Shown here: in pieces, positions 16,990-25,641 of the stretch
Numbering within the stretch: position 1 is the first letter of the stretch
How the letters are laid out: every line of letters starts with the position of its first letter
Assembly: GCA_022601195.1 (NCBI GenBank)
Contig: JAHZIX010000029.1
Location: 124,001 to 188,000, forward strand
Length of the DNA: 64,000 nt
Direction of reading: 5' to 3'
Source of the DNA: Deltaproteobacteria bacterium
GTDB lineage: Bacteria; Acidobacteriota; Thermoanaerobaculia; Multivoradales; JAHZIX01
Translations under genes and position numbers: made by a program
Notes under the pieces: model-generated
Seen by the model: the letters and a program-made list of their open reading frames with translations, nothing else
The model's database searches: none
What the model was told of the DNA's origin: nothing

Positions 16990-17712
16990 ATGAAGATCTC
17001 CGTCGTCATCCCTGCGTTCAACGAAGCCACCCGGCTGCCGGAGTCTCTAGAGAAGGTCTGTTCCTTCCTAGCGACCCGCTACGGCAATGGGAATGTCGAC
17101 TACGAGGTGGTCGTCGTCGATGATGGCAGCGACGACGAGACGGCTCTGGTGGCCCAGCGATTCGAAGGGCGAGGGGTGCGGGTGGTTGCGTTGGCGGAAA
17201 ATCGTGGCAAAGGGGCTGCCCTCAAAGCTGGCGTGCTGAGCTCCAGGGGAGAGACGGTCTTGCTTTGCGATGCCGATCTGTCAACTCCCATCGAGGACCT
17301 TGTGCGCTTGGAGGCCCGGCTGGCAGAAGCCGACCTGGTGGTGGGGAGCCGAGCTGTTGCCGACGCGGATATCGTTTTCCGCCAACCCTTCTACCGGGAG
17401 TGGATGGGGAAGGTCTTCAATCGCATCGTTCGTCTCCTAGGAATCACCGGCATCAAAGATACGCAATGTGGTTTCAAATTGATGCAAGGGGAAGCTGGCC
17501 GCACCCTGTTTCAACAACTGACGGTCGATCGCTTCGCTTTCGACGTGGAGCTCATCTGGCTGGCGCAGCGCCATGGCTACCGGGTAGCTGAGGTGGGGGT
17601 CACCTGGGCGAATTCAGCAGCTTCCAAGGTCGATCCGGTGACCGACTCCTTCAGCATGTTTCTCGATGTAATCCGGCTGCGGCTGCGGCACCGAAAGACA
17701 CCGCCCAGATGA
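16990..17712 (+). CDS. Dolichyl/polyprenyl-phosphate glycosyltransferase-like (GT2, ALG5 type)
   Basis: A 240-residue GT-A enzyme resembling ALG5/DPM1-type polyprenyl-phosphate glycosyltransferases. Motifs: VVIPAFNEATRLPESL at the start, VVVDDGSDDET, NRGKGAALKAGV, CDADLSTP (the DxD), the DTQCGFKL motif near residue 160, and RFAFDVEL. There is no C-terminal transmembrane segment, so it would act at the cytoplasmic face of the inner membrane. It overlaps the next gene by 4 nt (ATGA, 17709-17712), so the two are translationally coupled. Confidence 0.87.
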   Translation: MKISVVIPAFNEATRLPESLEKVCSFLATRYGNGNVDYEVVVVDDGSDDETALVAQRFEGRGVRVVALAENRGKGAALKAGVLSSRGETVLLCDADLSTPIEDLVRLEARLAEADLVVGSRAVADADIVFRQPFYREWMGKVFNRIVRLLGITGIKDTQCGFKLMQGEAGRTLFQQLTVDRFAFDVELIWLAQRHGYRVAEVGVTWANSAASKVDPVTDSFSMFLDVIRLRLRHRKTPPR

Positions 17713-19982
17713 CTGCCCACTTTCCCGGGAGGGCTGCGGGGGCGCTCCTGCTCTGGCTGGTCACTCTGGGAGCCTGTGGTGGGCAGGAGTCCTCTCTCCG
17801 AGGTGTTTCACTGCTCGCAGCCATGGCCGAGAAGGAGACTTCTGAGGGTTCCGAGGGCGACGCCGGTTTTCGCTTCTCCACCCCTCCTCGACGCGGTTCA
17901 GTAACCGTCGACCACCAGCGCCGGCCTGTGGTGTCGCTTCCGCCGGGCAGCTGGACTTGGCGTGGCCGTGTTCCCCCCGGGGGCCGGTTGATCCTTGGAG
18001 CTGCAGCTGTCGCAGAAACCACTCCGAAAGAGCTTCAGCTCTCCGTGACGATTCGCCAAGGGGACCAGGAGGAGCTGTTATCGGAACAGAGCTCAGATGG
18101 CTCTAGTTGGTTGGATTTGGAAGCAGACCTTTCATCCTGGGCCGGCCAGAGAGTCGAATTGACCTTCACCGCCGAGGCTCCTCAGGCAGGGGAGGGAGTC
18201 GAGATTGTCTGGGGGCCCGTGGTTGTTTCTGGGCGGGAAAGGTGGAACCAGGAAAAACCCAACGTCCTTCTCATCGTCATCGATACTCTTCGTGCCGATC
18301 ACCTCTCCTGCTATGGCTACGAACGGCCCACCACTCCGCGCATCGACGCCCTCCTGGCGAAGCGAGGTGCCGTTGTGGAACAGGCCTATGCCCAAGCTCC
18401 TTGGACTCTGCCCTCCGTGATTTCCCTAGTCACTGGGCGCTATCCCACCGAGCTGCTCTCGGAAGAGGTTACGGGTTTCGAGTTACCTCCCAGTGAGCCT
18501 TCTTTGGGCGAGTTGTTGCTCCAGGAGGGGTATGAAACCGCAGCCTTTTACGGCAACCCAGCCCTGCACGAAGGTACCGGTTTTGGTAGGGGATTTAAGA
18601 CGTTCTTTGCTCCACCAGCCGCCTTCGATTGGTTCGAACGCCATGCGGACGACCTACAACATAGGCTCCTTCCTTGGGTTCGAGCTCACAAGCAACAGCC
18701 GTTTTTTCTGTATGCTCACTATCTGGATCCTCACGACCCCTATGACAACGACGATGTCGTCGACGGTCGTTCCGTCTACGGCAAGGATTACCAAGGCGAG
18801 ATCACCGGTCATCAAGTGCATTCGGTCTACGGTGGGACAGTGGATTTGGCGGATCCCCAGGCGGACGTCGAACAACTTCGAGCTCTCTACGACAGCGAGC
18901 TCACCTACGTGGACAAATACGTCGGGGAGCTGCTGGAGGCTCTGGGACCGGAGGTACTGTCAAACACCCTGGTCATTCTTACTTCCGACCACGGAGAAGA
19001 GCTATTCGATCACGGTGGCTGGAAGCACGGCCAAAGTCTCTATGACGAGCAGATTCGTGTTCCATTCCTGGTGAGGTGGGATGACCGAGTCGAAGCGGGG
19101 CGACGGCTTGCCGGTCCCGTAGAGCTGCTCGACGTGGTCCCGACGGTGCTGGCCGCAACGGGGACCGAGGGGGAGGCGAGCTATCAAGGGATCAACCTCT
19201 TGCCAGCGTTGGCCGGTGAGGGACCCGTGCCCCGCCGCACGGCCTTCTCACAGCATCTCAGCTTTGGCCCGCTACGGGCAGCTGCTGTTCTCGATGGCTA
19301 CAAATTGGTGCTGTTCAATCGTCGAGAGGCCTTTGAGCCCATGGACGACTTTCAGGCCTATCTGAATGCCAAGGACTTAGAGCGTTTCGATGACGTTGAG
19401 CTCTACGATCTTCGTAGGGATCCAAACGAGAGCCGCAACTTGGCCTTGGAGGATCCCCAGAGAGTTCGGCAAATGGCGCCGGTGATCCACCGAAGGCTGG
19501 ATCGACGTTTGCCAGGCCTGAGGGTCTTGGCCAATGCTCTACCTCTGGGAAGTGAGCTAGTCGCTCGGTTCGAGTTCGAGGCGCCTCCGGAAGGCTGGCA
19601 AGCCTACTTTCTGGGCCCTAATGAGGAGGTACGTCTGGAAGATCGAGTTCTCGAAATCCATTGGCGGGAGGAGCCCGGTGCCGTTCCCGGGCGAGGCATC
19701 CGGATCGAAGGGGAGTTGCCAGCCCTCCGAAGCTTGAAAGCCACCCTCGATGGTAGGGCATTGCTTCCGGAGGCTTTTTGGCTCGGACAGGGACGGCCGT
19801 ATCTGAGGGCAGCCGCGGGGGCAGTAGCTCCTGATTCTCTCGTTTCTCGAGGTTGGCCGACGCCACCCAGTGCGGTGGGAGTGCGAATTTGGATTCCTTC
19901 GGATCCGGTGCTTTCTGAGCCCACGGAGGCCAGCGATGAGAATCGCCGACGTCTCGAGACCATGGGATACTTGCAACCATGA
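17709..19982 (+). CDS. Sulfatase-like (alkaline phosphatase superfamily) lipoprotein
   Basis: A 757-residue exported hydrolase or transferase. The signal peptide ends in lipobox LGAC (Cys near residue 23), so it is probably lipid-anchored. Residues about 30-175 are a beta-rich domain. The sulfatase fold follows: NVLLIVIDTLRADHLSCYGY supplies the first metal Asp, WTLPSVISLVTGRYP the nucleophile region, YLDPHDPYD and TSDHGEELFDHGGWKHG the later metal ligands. The position of the formylglycine Cys/Ser in true sulfatases is Thr here, as in phosphoethanolamine transferases. So it may be a phospho-transferase or phosphatase acting on surface glycans. Coupled by ATGA to the upstream gene and overlapping the downstream one by 4 nt. 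Confidence 0.83.
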   Translation: MTAHFPGRAAGALLLWLVTLGACGGQESSLRGVSLLAAMAEKETSEGSEGDAGFRFSTPPRRGSVTVDHQRRPVVSLPPGSWTWRGRVPPGGRLILGAAAVAETTPKELQLSVTIRQGDQEELLSEQSSDGSSWLDLEADLSSWAGQRVELTFTAEAPQAGEGVEIVWGPVVVSGRERWNQEKPNVLLIVIDTLRADHLSCYGYERPTTPRIDALLAKRGAVVEQAYAQAPWTLPSVISLVTGRYPTELLSEEVTGFELPPSEPSLGELLLQEGYETAAFYGNPALHEGTGFGRGFKTFFAPPAAFDWFERHADDLQHRLLPWVRAHKQQPFFLYAHYLDPHDPYDNDDVVDGRSVYGKDYQGEITGHQVHSVYGGTVDLADPQADVEQLRALYDSELTYVDKYVGELLEALGPEVLSNTLVILTSDHGEELFDHGGWKHGQSLYDEQIRVPFLVRWDDRVEAGRRLAGPVELLDVVPTVLAATGTEGEASYQGINLLPALAGEGPVPRRTAFSQHLSFGPLRAAAVLDGYKLVLFNRREAFEPMDDFQAYLNAKDLERFDDVELYDLRRDPNESRNLALEDPQRVRQMAPVIHRRLDRRLPGLRVLANALPLGSELVARFEFEAPPEGWQAYFLGPNEEVRLEDRVLEIHWREEPGAVPGRGIRIEGELPALRSLKATLDGRALLPEAFWLGQGRPYLRAAAGAVAPDSLVSRGWPTPPSAVGVRIWIPSDPVLSEPTEASDENRRRLETMGYLQP

Positions 19983-21889
19983 TGTCCCCCCCCGGTTCGA
20001 CCACGGAGATCCACGCACGATCTGTGCTGGTACTAGCACCTCACTACGATGATGAGATTCTCGGCTGCGGTGGCTTGTTGGCTCGATTGGTAGCGGATGG
20101 AGCGGCCGTGCGGGTGCTCTTTCTTTCGGATAGTAGCGGCGGCGTAGAGCCGGTGGAAGATCCAGAGGCCTATCGCTCGCGCCGCCGTCAAGAGGCAGAG
20201 GCCGTAGCGGCCTGGATGAAATTCACCGCCATCGAGCACCTAGATCTCCCCGACGGCAACCTGGAGCTCGCTCTCAAAGAGCTTCGAGAGGCCTTGGAGG
20301 AGGCGCTGGAGCGCTACCAACCGGAACTCCTCCTGACCCCCTCCCCTCTCGAAGTAACAGAGGATCACCGCGCGACCTTTGCAGCCCTGCATGGACTATT
20401 GGGCTCTTTGAGAGGTAGTGGACCTGTGATGACTCTGGCGCAGAGGCTGGAGGTGCTGGTTTATGAGGTCAATCACCCTTTCTATCCCGAGCTATTGGTC
20501 GACGTTGGCGATCACCTGGAAGTACTTGCCGGTGCTATGGAGCGCTATCCCAGCCAACAGGAACGTCACGACTATTGGGCTGCCGGGCTAGGCCTTCGGC
20601 GCTATCGAACCTTATCCTTGCCTCCGGAGATCAAGGCCGCTGAGGGCTATGTTTCCTTGAGGCTGAAAGACTTTGTGACCCACAGCCCCAGCCAGCTGAT
20701 TCGCCGGCTCGGGGGGGAGCCGCAGCCGATGGAAGTCCGCGAAGGGCCACTCGTCTCGGTGGTGGTTCGCACCTTCGATCGCCCGGAGTTTCTTACCGAG
20801 GCGTTGGAAAGCTTGGCTTCGAACACCTACCGTCAGGTGGAGGTCGTGGTGGTCAACGATGGCGGCTCACCACCAGTCTTGTCAGAGGACCTACCCTTTG
20901 CGGTGCGCCAGGTGAATCTGGACAGCAACCAAGGCCGGTCGGCGGCAGCCAACGCCGGAGTCGAAGCGAGCACAGGCGACTTTGTCACCTTTCTGGATGA
21001 TGACGATCTCGCGGCTCCGGAGCATCTGGAGACTCTCGTGGGGCTGGTCTCAGCGGCAGGGGTACGAGTTGCCTACACGGACGCGGCGGTCGGTGTCTAC
21101 GAGTTGGACGGCAGCGGTCGTTGGGCCTGTATCGAGCGTCGTTTGCCCTACAGCCGGGACTTCGATCTGGACCTCCTCCGCCTGGACAATTACATTCCCT
21201 TCAACACTCTACTCATCGAGCGGCAATTGCTGGTCGAGACGGGGCCTTTCGATACTGACCTTCCCTTTTTCGAAGACTGGGAAATGCTGCTTCGCCTGGC
21301 AGAGAAGACTCGCTTTCATCACCTTCCGCGGGTGACCTGTGAGTATCGCCATTTTCGCAGTGGGCAACACCAGATTTTTGGCGGTACCCCTCGTCAGCGA
21401 GCAGATTTTCTGAGTGGGAAAGCCCAGGTGTTGGCGAAGCATGGAGCCGCGCTTCAGCCGGAGTTGGTGGCAGGGGTGGTCGATCAGCTCCGAGCGGAAG
21501 CGGTGGGGCTGAGTGAGCAGGGGCGGAAGTTACGCCGTGAGCTAAGGGGCGTCAGAAAAGAAGTGGCAAAAGGTGAAGGTCGCTATTTTCGTCTCAACGG
21601 GGAGCTCGAGGCTCTCAGGAACGACCACGAATTGCTAGTGGAGTCCTTTCAGCGGCAAGGTGAAGAAGAGATCTCACTTCGGCAAGTGATCGACGATCAG
21701 ACGGCCCACCTGGGGCGCACTTATGGGGAGATCGAGCGTCTGACGAGGGAAGTCAGCCAGCAGGGCGAACACTTGAATCGTACCTATGGAGAGATCGAGC
21801 GCCTCAATCAGCTGGTGAAAGAAATGGAAGCCAGTCGCGCCTGGCGACTACACCAATGGATCCAGCAGCGACGCAAAGGGGTATCGTGA
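19979..21889 (+). CDS. PIG-L deacetylase fused to family 2 glycosyltransferase with coiled-coil tail
   Basis: A 636-residue bifunctional protein. Residues about 15-225 form a PIG-L/LmbE N-acetylglucosaminyl deacetylase domain: VLVLAPHYDDEILGCGG holds the metal-binding H-x-D-D-E motif (Tyr replaces the usual Pro) and PSPLEVTEDHRATF the second His. Residues about 255-480 are a GT-A transferase (VSVVVRTFDRPEFLTEAL, VVVNDGG, FLDDDDLAAPEH). From about 505 the chain is a charged coiled coil with two copies of a unit containing RTYGEIERL. The fusion implies deacetylation and sugar transfer on one glycan. The gene overlaps its upstream neighbour by 4 nt (ATGATG region) and the downstream one by GTGA. 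Confidence 0.85.
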   Translation: MMSPPGSTTEIHARSVLVLAPHYDDEILGCGGLLARLVADGAAVRVLFLSDSSGGVEPVEDPEAYRSRRRQEAEAVAAWMKFTAIEHLDLPDGNLELALKELREALEEALERYQPELLLTPSPLEVTEDHRATFAALHGLLGSLRGSGPVMTLAQRLEVLVYEVNHPFYPELLVDVGDHLEVLAGAMERYPSQQERHDYWAAGLGLRRYRTLSLPPEIKAAEGYVSLRLKDFVTHSPSQLIRRLGGEPQPMEVREGPLVSVVVRTFDRPEFLTEALESLASNTYRQVEVVVVNDGGSPPVLSEDLPFAVRQVNLDSNQGRSAAANAGVEASTGDFVTFLDDDDLAAPEHLETLVGLVSAAGVRVAYTDAAVGVYELDGSGRWACIERRLPYSRDFDLDLLRLDNYIPFNTLLIERQLLVETGPFDTDLPFFEDWEMLLRLAEKTRFHHLPRVTCEYRHFRSGQHQIFGGTPRQRADFLSGKAQVLAKHGAALQPELVAGVVDQLRAEAVGLSEQGRKLRRELRGVRKEVAKGEGRYFRLNGELEALRNDHELLVESFQRQGEEEISLRQVIDDQTAHLGRTYGEIERLTREVSQQGEHLNRTYGEIERLNQLVKEMEASRAWRLHQWIQQRRKGVS

Positions 21890-23157
21890 CCCGCATCGCC
21901 CTGGTTTGCAGCGAACCGCTGCGTCCTCGCATGGCCGGTATCGGAATCCGTTACCAAGAACTGGCTCATCGTTTGCCTCGGCCGGGGATCGAAATCGTGG
22001 TCGTTTCCGCTGGTGAGCTCTCTCAAGTGCCGGATCTTCCAGCGATCTCCGACCTTCGCCCCTTCGAAAGGGGAGCTCTCGCCACGACTCTCGAGGACTG
22101 CGACGGGGTCATCGCTCAGGGTCAGTTGGCCAATGATGTGCTGCTCGAGGTGCCGCAGCTCCCTTGTGCCATCGACTTATACGATCCCTGGTTGGTCGAA
22201 AATCTTCACTACCACGAGACCTTGGGACTGGACCCCTACAGAAACGATCATGCGACTTGGGTTCTGCAGCTCTCCCGGGGGGATTTCTTCGTGTGTTCCT
22301 CCGAAGAGCAGCGTAACTTCTATCTCGGTTTGCTCACCGCATTGGGGCGGGTCAACCCACCGAGAGTCGCTGCCGACCCGGACCTCCAAAGCCTAATCGC
22401 CATCGCACCTTTTGGGATTCCTCAGCAGCTACCCCCTCATCGTCCCATCTTGGAGTCGGCTCCGGAGGGGACTCGTCGGCTGCTCTTCGGTGGCCTCTAC
22501 GATTGGTACGACCCCTGGACGCTCTTGGACGCTCTGGCGCTTCTCGAGGAAAGCAATCGGGACCGACTTTGGCAACTTCTTTTAGTGCGAAACCCTAATG
22601 CCGAGGCGACTCCTCAACAACTCTTTCAGCAAGTGGAAGATTGGTGTCGGGAACACGGTTGGTGGGGAAGCAAGGTCTTGGCCGTGGATTGGGTCGCTTT
22701 CGAGCGCCGTTACGATCTGCTTCGAGATGTGGATCTCATGGTGACTCCTCACCGCCCCAGCCTCGAGACTCGCCTTTCTTTACGTACCCGATTCCTCGAT
22801 GCCATCGCCGCCGGTTGTCCCGCAGTGACCACCGAGGGGGGAGCCATGAGCCGGTGGCTTCAGGGCTTCGAAGCGGGCTGGATCGTTCCACCCCAGGACA
22901 CCGAGGCTCTTGCCGAAGCCCTGAGGGAAGCTCTGGACGATGAAGAGGCGTTGGAGAGGCGTTCCAGGGGAGCAGAGAGACTGCGCAAAGAATTTGCCTG
23001 GGAGCGGGTCCTGGAGCCTCTCGTCGAGTTTTGTCGGCAACCTCGACGGGACGCAAACAAGGAGGCCTTCGCGTTTTGTCCGCCTACCCTCTCGCCGCCG
23101 GACCCTCCCGCGTTTCGAGCCAAGAGATGGCTGCGGCGGAAGATCTCCCCTTCATGA
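21886..23157 (+). CDS. Glycosyltransferase family 4-like
   Basis: A 423-residue GT-B type glycosyltransferase. Starts with a Rossmann strand TRIALVCSEPLRPRMAGIGIRYQELAHRL, in which the Gly-rich loop is the acceptor-side motif. Residues about 195-330 hold the donor domain (RLLFGGLYDWYDPWTLLDAL, TRFLDAIAAGCPAVTTEGG). I prefer the GTG at 21886, which gives the 4-nt GTGA overlap with the previous stop, over the ATG 30 nt earlier that lies inside the previous gene. Part of a run of coupled genes from 16990 onward. Confidence 0.8.
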   Translation: MTRIALVCSEPLRPRMAGIGIRYQELAHRLPRPGIEIVVVSAGELSQVPDLPAISDLRPFERGALATTLEDCDGVIAQGQLANDVLLEVPQLPCAIDLYDPWLVENLHYHETLGLDPYRNDHATWVLQLSRGDFFVCSSEEQRNFYLGLLTALGRVNPPRVAADPDLQSLIAIAPFGIPQQLPPHRPILESAPEGTRRLLFGGLYDWYDPWTLLDALALLEESNRDRLWQLLLVRNPNAEATPQQLFQQVEDWCREHGWWGSKVLAVDWVAFERRYDLLRDVDLMVTPHRPSLETRLSLRTRFLDAIAAGCPAVTTEGGAMSRWLQGFEAGWIVPPQDTEALAEALREALDDEEALERRSRGAERLRKEFAWERVLEPLVEFCRQPRRDANKEAFAFCPPTLSPPDPPAFRAKRWLRRKISPS

Positions 23158-23163
23158 GTAGAA

Positions 23164-23175
23164 AGATAGCTATCT
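23164..23175. repeat. Perfect 12-bp palindrome before a start codon
   Basis: AGATAGCTATCT is a perfect palindrome filling most of the 20-nt gap between two glycosyltransferase genes and ending 2 nt before ATG 23178. It occupies the place where a ribosome binding site would be expected. Confidence 0.5.
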
Positions 23176-23177
23176 AG

Positions 23178-24500
23178 ATGCCGGACCTTCAGAAAATTTC
23201 TGTCGCCATCTTGAGTTGGAATGGCCGGCAGCACTTGGAGATCTGTCTTCCAGCCCTTGCCAAACAGAAGCCTCCAGGTGTTCCCTGGGAGATTCTTGTC
23301 CTCGACAACGGTTCCACGGATGACACCGTCTCTTGGTTGAAGAAAAATCATCCGGAAGTGAGTTTGGTAGAGAGCCCGACCAATTTGGGTTTCTGTGGGG
23401 GAAACAATCGACTCGTCGAAGCAGCGCAAGGGGATGCCGTCGTTCTGCTCAACAACGATACCCGGCCCCAAGAGTCCTGGTTGGCTGCGCTCACCGAGAC
23501 CTACCGTAGCGCTCCGAAGGATGTGGCTGCTGTGTCCGGTTGCATTCTCGATTGGTCAGGAGACCGTCTCGACTTCGGTCGTGGTCTCATGACCTTTGAC
23601 GGCCACGCTTTTCAAATGGATTTTCGTCGCCCCCTTTCGGAGGCTCGATTACCTGCAGCTGATGAAGAGCTTCCCTTCGCTTGCGGAGGGAACTTGATGA
23701 TTCGTAAGAGCTCTTTTCTTCGTGCTGGGGGCTTTGATGAGAGCTACTTTGCTTACCTGGAAGACGTCGATCTTGGGTGGCGGCTGTGGTCCGGTGGGGA
23801 GCGAGTCATCTTTTCTCCGGAAGCTGTCGTACATCATCGCTCCGGAGCTACCAGCGATCTTCTTGGTTTATTCAATCGAGGCTTTCTTTTCGAGCGCAAC
23901 GCCTTTCTCACCGTTTACAAGAATTACGAGTCGGGACTTTGGGAGAAGATCATGCCGGCTGTTGAGCTGACGTTGCTCAACCGAACCCAGACCATGCTGG
24001 AGCAAAACAACCCCGGTGGGGGCTTGTTAAATATTGACCCCTATGCCGGCCACATCGCCAACACCGCGGTCCAGGGCGAAGCAGGAGAAGTCGATCCAGA
24101 GCGCGGAGATCGAACCGTTTTCGAAGGACGCCAGCAACGTTGGAAACGCTACGGAGTCCGGGAGTTGGTGGGGCGCGGCCTCCTCAAGCTTACGAAAAGA
24201 ATCTGGCCGCAGGCTCCAGCTCTCGTTCCCCCTTGCATCACCGACGAGCGAACCATCGCTCAGCTGCGGGCTCAATCCTACTTGCTGAGAAATCTCGACC
24301 GTGCAGCCGAGACCAGAAAGAAAGTTCAATCTCGCCGCCGCCGCAGTGATCTGGAGATCTTCGAAAGGTTTCCCGCCTACCTAGTGCCCACCTACCCTGG
24401 AGACGAAAAACTCTTCAGTGACCCCGGCTTTCGCTCCTGGCTGCCAGAGGAGCTGCCAACGGTGGAGGCAGCGTTGGGCGGGGTGATGGAGCTGGGGTGA
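23178..24500 (+). CDS. Glycosyltransferase family 2
   Basis: A 440-residue GT-A enzyme of the rhamnosyltransferase-like group: VAILSWNGRQHLEICLPAL at the N-terminus, ILVLDNGSTDDT, NLGFCGGNN, LLNNDTRPQESW (DxD-like), and GGFDESYFAYLEDVDLGWRL with the ED motif. After about residue 260 is a helical tail with conserved-looking RTQTMLEQNN and IDPYAGH segments. It follows the previous glycosyltransferase by 20 nt without a good Shine-Dalgarno and is the last gene of the surface-glycan run. Confidence 0.87.
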   Translation: MPDLQKISVAILSWNGRQHLEICLPALAKQKPPGVPWEILVLDNGSTDDTVSWLKKNHPEVSLVESPTNLGFCGGNNRLVEAAQGDAVVLLNNDTRPQESWLAALTETYRSAPKDVAAVSGCILDWSGDRLDFGRGLMTFDGHAFQMDFRRPLSEARLPAADEELPFACGGNLMIRKSSFLRAGGFDESYFAYLEDVDLGWRLWSGGERVIFSPEAVVHHRSGATSDLLGLFNRGFLFERNAFLTVYKNYESGLWEKIMPAVELTLLNRTQTMLEQNNPGGGLLNIDPYAGHIANTAVQGEAGEVDPERGDRTVFEGRQQRWKRYGVRELVGRGLLKLTKRIWPQAPALVPPCITDERTIAQLRAQSYLLRNLDRAAETRKKVQSRRRRSDLEIFERFPAYLVPTYPGDEKLFSDPGFRSWLPEELPTVEAALGGVMELG

Positions 24501-24870
24501 GGTGTTTAGTCCGCCAGCTAAGTCCCTTGTGCTAAGGTAGAGAAAGGCGCGCCGGTTTTCTCAAGGTCGCCTAATCGAAGGAATCTGCCCTGCTCGCCGT
24601 AGATGGAGGTTGAGCAAGTGCCGGAAAGTTCTCCCGCCTCGAAGTTATACCCACTCGCCATTTTTTCCTCGTCACTGTCTCTCTTGAGCTCAGCAGGTCT
24701 TTCGGTCACCTATGAAGTCTCAAGTCGACTCGGTCTCAGCATCGCCTTTCCTGTTCTTCCCGAGCTTAGGGAGAAATCTGGTGGAAGTATCTCCAGTCAA
24801 TGAGTCTAAGGAGAGTAGCTTGAAGAAGTTAGAGACCTTTTTGCTAGGACAGCATCCGTACTCGAGGCCG
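24501..24870. other. Intergenic region, lower GC
   Basis: A 370-nt gap with visibly lower GC than its surroundings. The downstream frame is open from 24712, but the residues before Met-54 look non-coding and a signal peptide starts at 24871. No clear promoter or terminator can be defended. Confidence 0.4.
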
Positions 24871-25641
24871 ATGAATAACTTGCAAAGAGGGCAGTTGGTG
24901 ACGCCATTTCTGGCTAGATTGTTGCTATTTATGTCCCTTTCGATCGGAACTTCTGGGTTCGCTTCCGAGGCTCCTCGTATCTTTTCGATGGGGTATGAAG
25001 GTTCCTATTTTTTTTCCGCGGAAGCCCTGGAGGCAATTGTCGAAGGTCGAGGCGAAGAATTGTCGGCCCTAGGATCTTTTGACCACCCCAAGGTTCACAA
25101 GGCTGTACGTTCCATGGTCGACTATCGAAGAGCTTTAGCCGAAGAGGGAATTCGTTCCTCAGATGAGTGTCCAGGGTATGGGATTAGGGATCATGAGGAG
25201 GCTCTGACTGAGTTTGGTGAAGAGCTTGATTTGGAGACGCTGGTTCAACGCGCTCCAAGAGCTATCGTGGTAAAAATTATCGAAGTGATACCTGGTGCGA
25301 TAGGAGGGAGGCTCAAGGGCTCGCTGGTGGTGGGTGAAGTCGTAGGTGACCTGAAGGTTACTCAAGCAGGTGACTCTCCGGTTGGGCGGATAGTTTTTTG
25401 GCGTTCTGTATACGATTTTTCGATTTTGGACGTTCGGGTGTGTGCGAAGCGGCCGGGATTTGTCTGGGCGGCAAGAGGTGGGCATTCACTTTTACTTCTC
25501 CCTGAAGCACTTCCGGAGGGGGATGGGCAGTTCATCCCTTTCGTCGAGTTTCCAGTTGAGGATGGTGAAGCCATTCCCCAGCCCTACCCGTTTGTCGATT
25601 CTGAGGCTCCGAACCTCCATCTCGACAAAGTGCAGCCATGA
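24871..25641 (+). CDS. Exported protein of unknown function
   Basis: A 256-residue protein with a signal peptide (MNNLQRGQLVTPFLARLLLF..SGFASEAP). I do not recognise the family. The second half (from about residue 120) is beta-rich, with IVVKIIEVIPGAIGGRLKGS, FWRSVYDFSILDVRVCA and LLLLPEALPEGDGQF, suggesting a small beta-barrel or OB-like domain. The upstream frame to 24712 is open, but the signal peptide favours ATG 24871. The last 4 nt overlap the protease gene (ATGA), so the two products are probably made together and may act together. Third-codon positions are less GC-rich than in neighbouring clusters, a possible sign of transfer. Confidence 0.65.
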   Translation: MNNLQRGQLVTPFLARLLLFMSLSIGTSGFASEAPRIFSMGYEGSYFFSAEALEAIVEGRGEELSALGSFDHPKVHKAVRSMVDYRRALAEEGIRSSDECPGYGIRDHEEALTEFGEELDLETLVQRAPRAIVVKIIEVIPGAIGGRLKGSLVVGEVVGDLKVTQAGDSPVGRIVFWRSVYDFSILDVRVCAKRPGFVWAARGGHSLLLLPEALPEGDGQFIPFVEFPVEDGEAIPQPYPFVDSEAPNLHLDKVQP

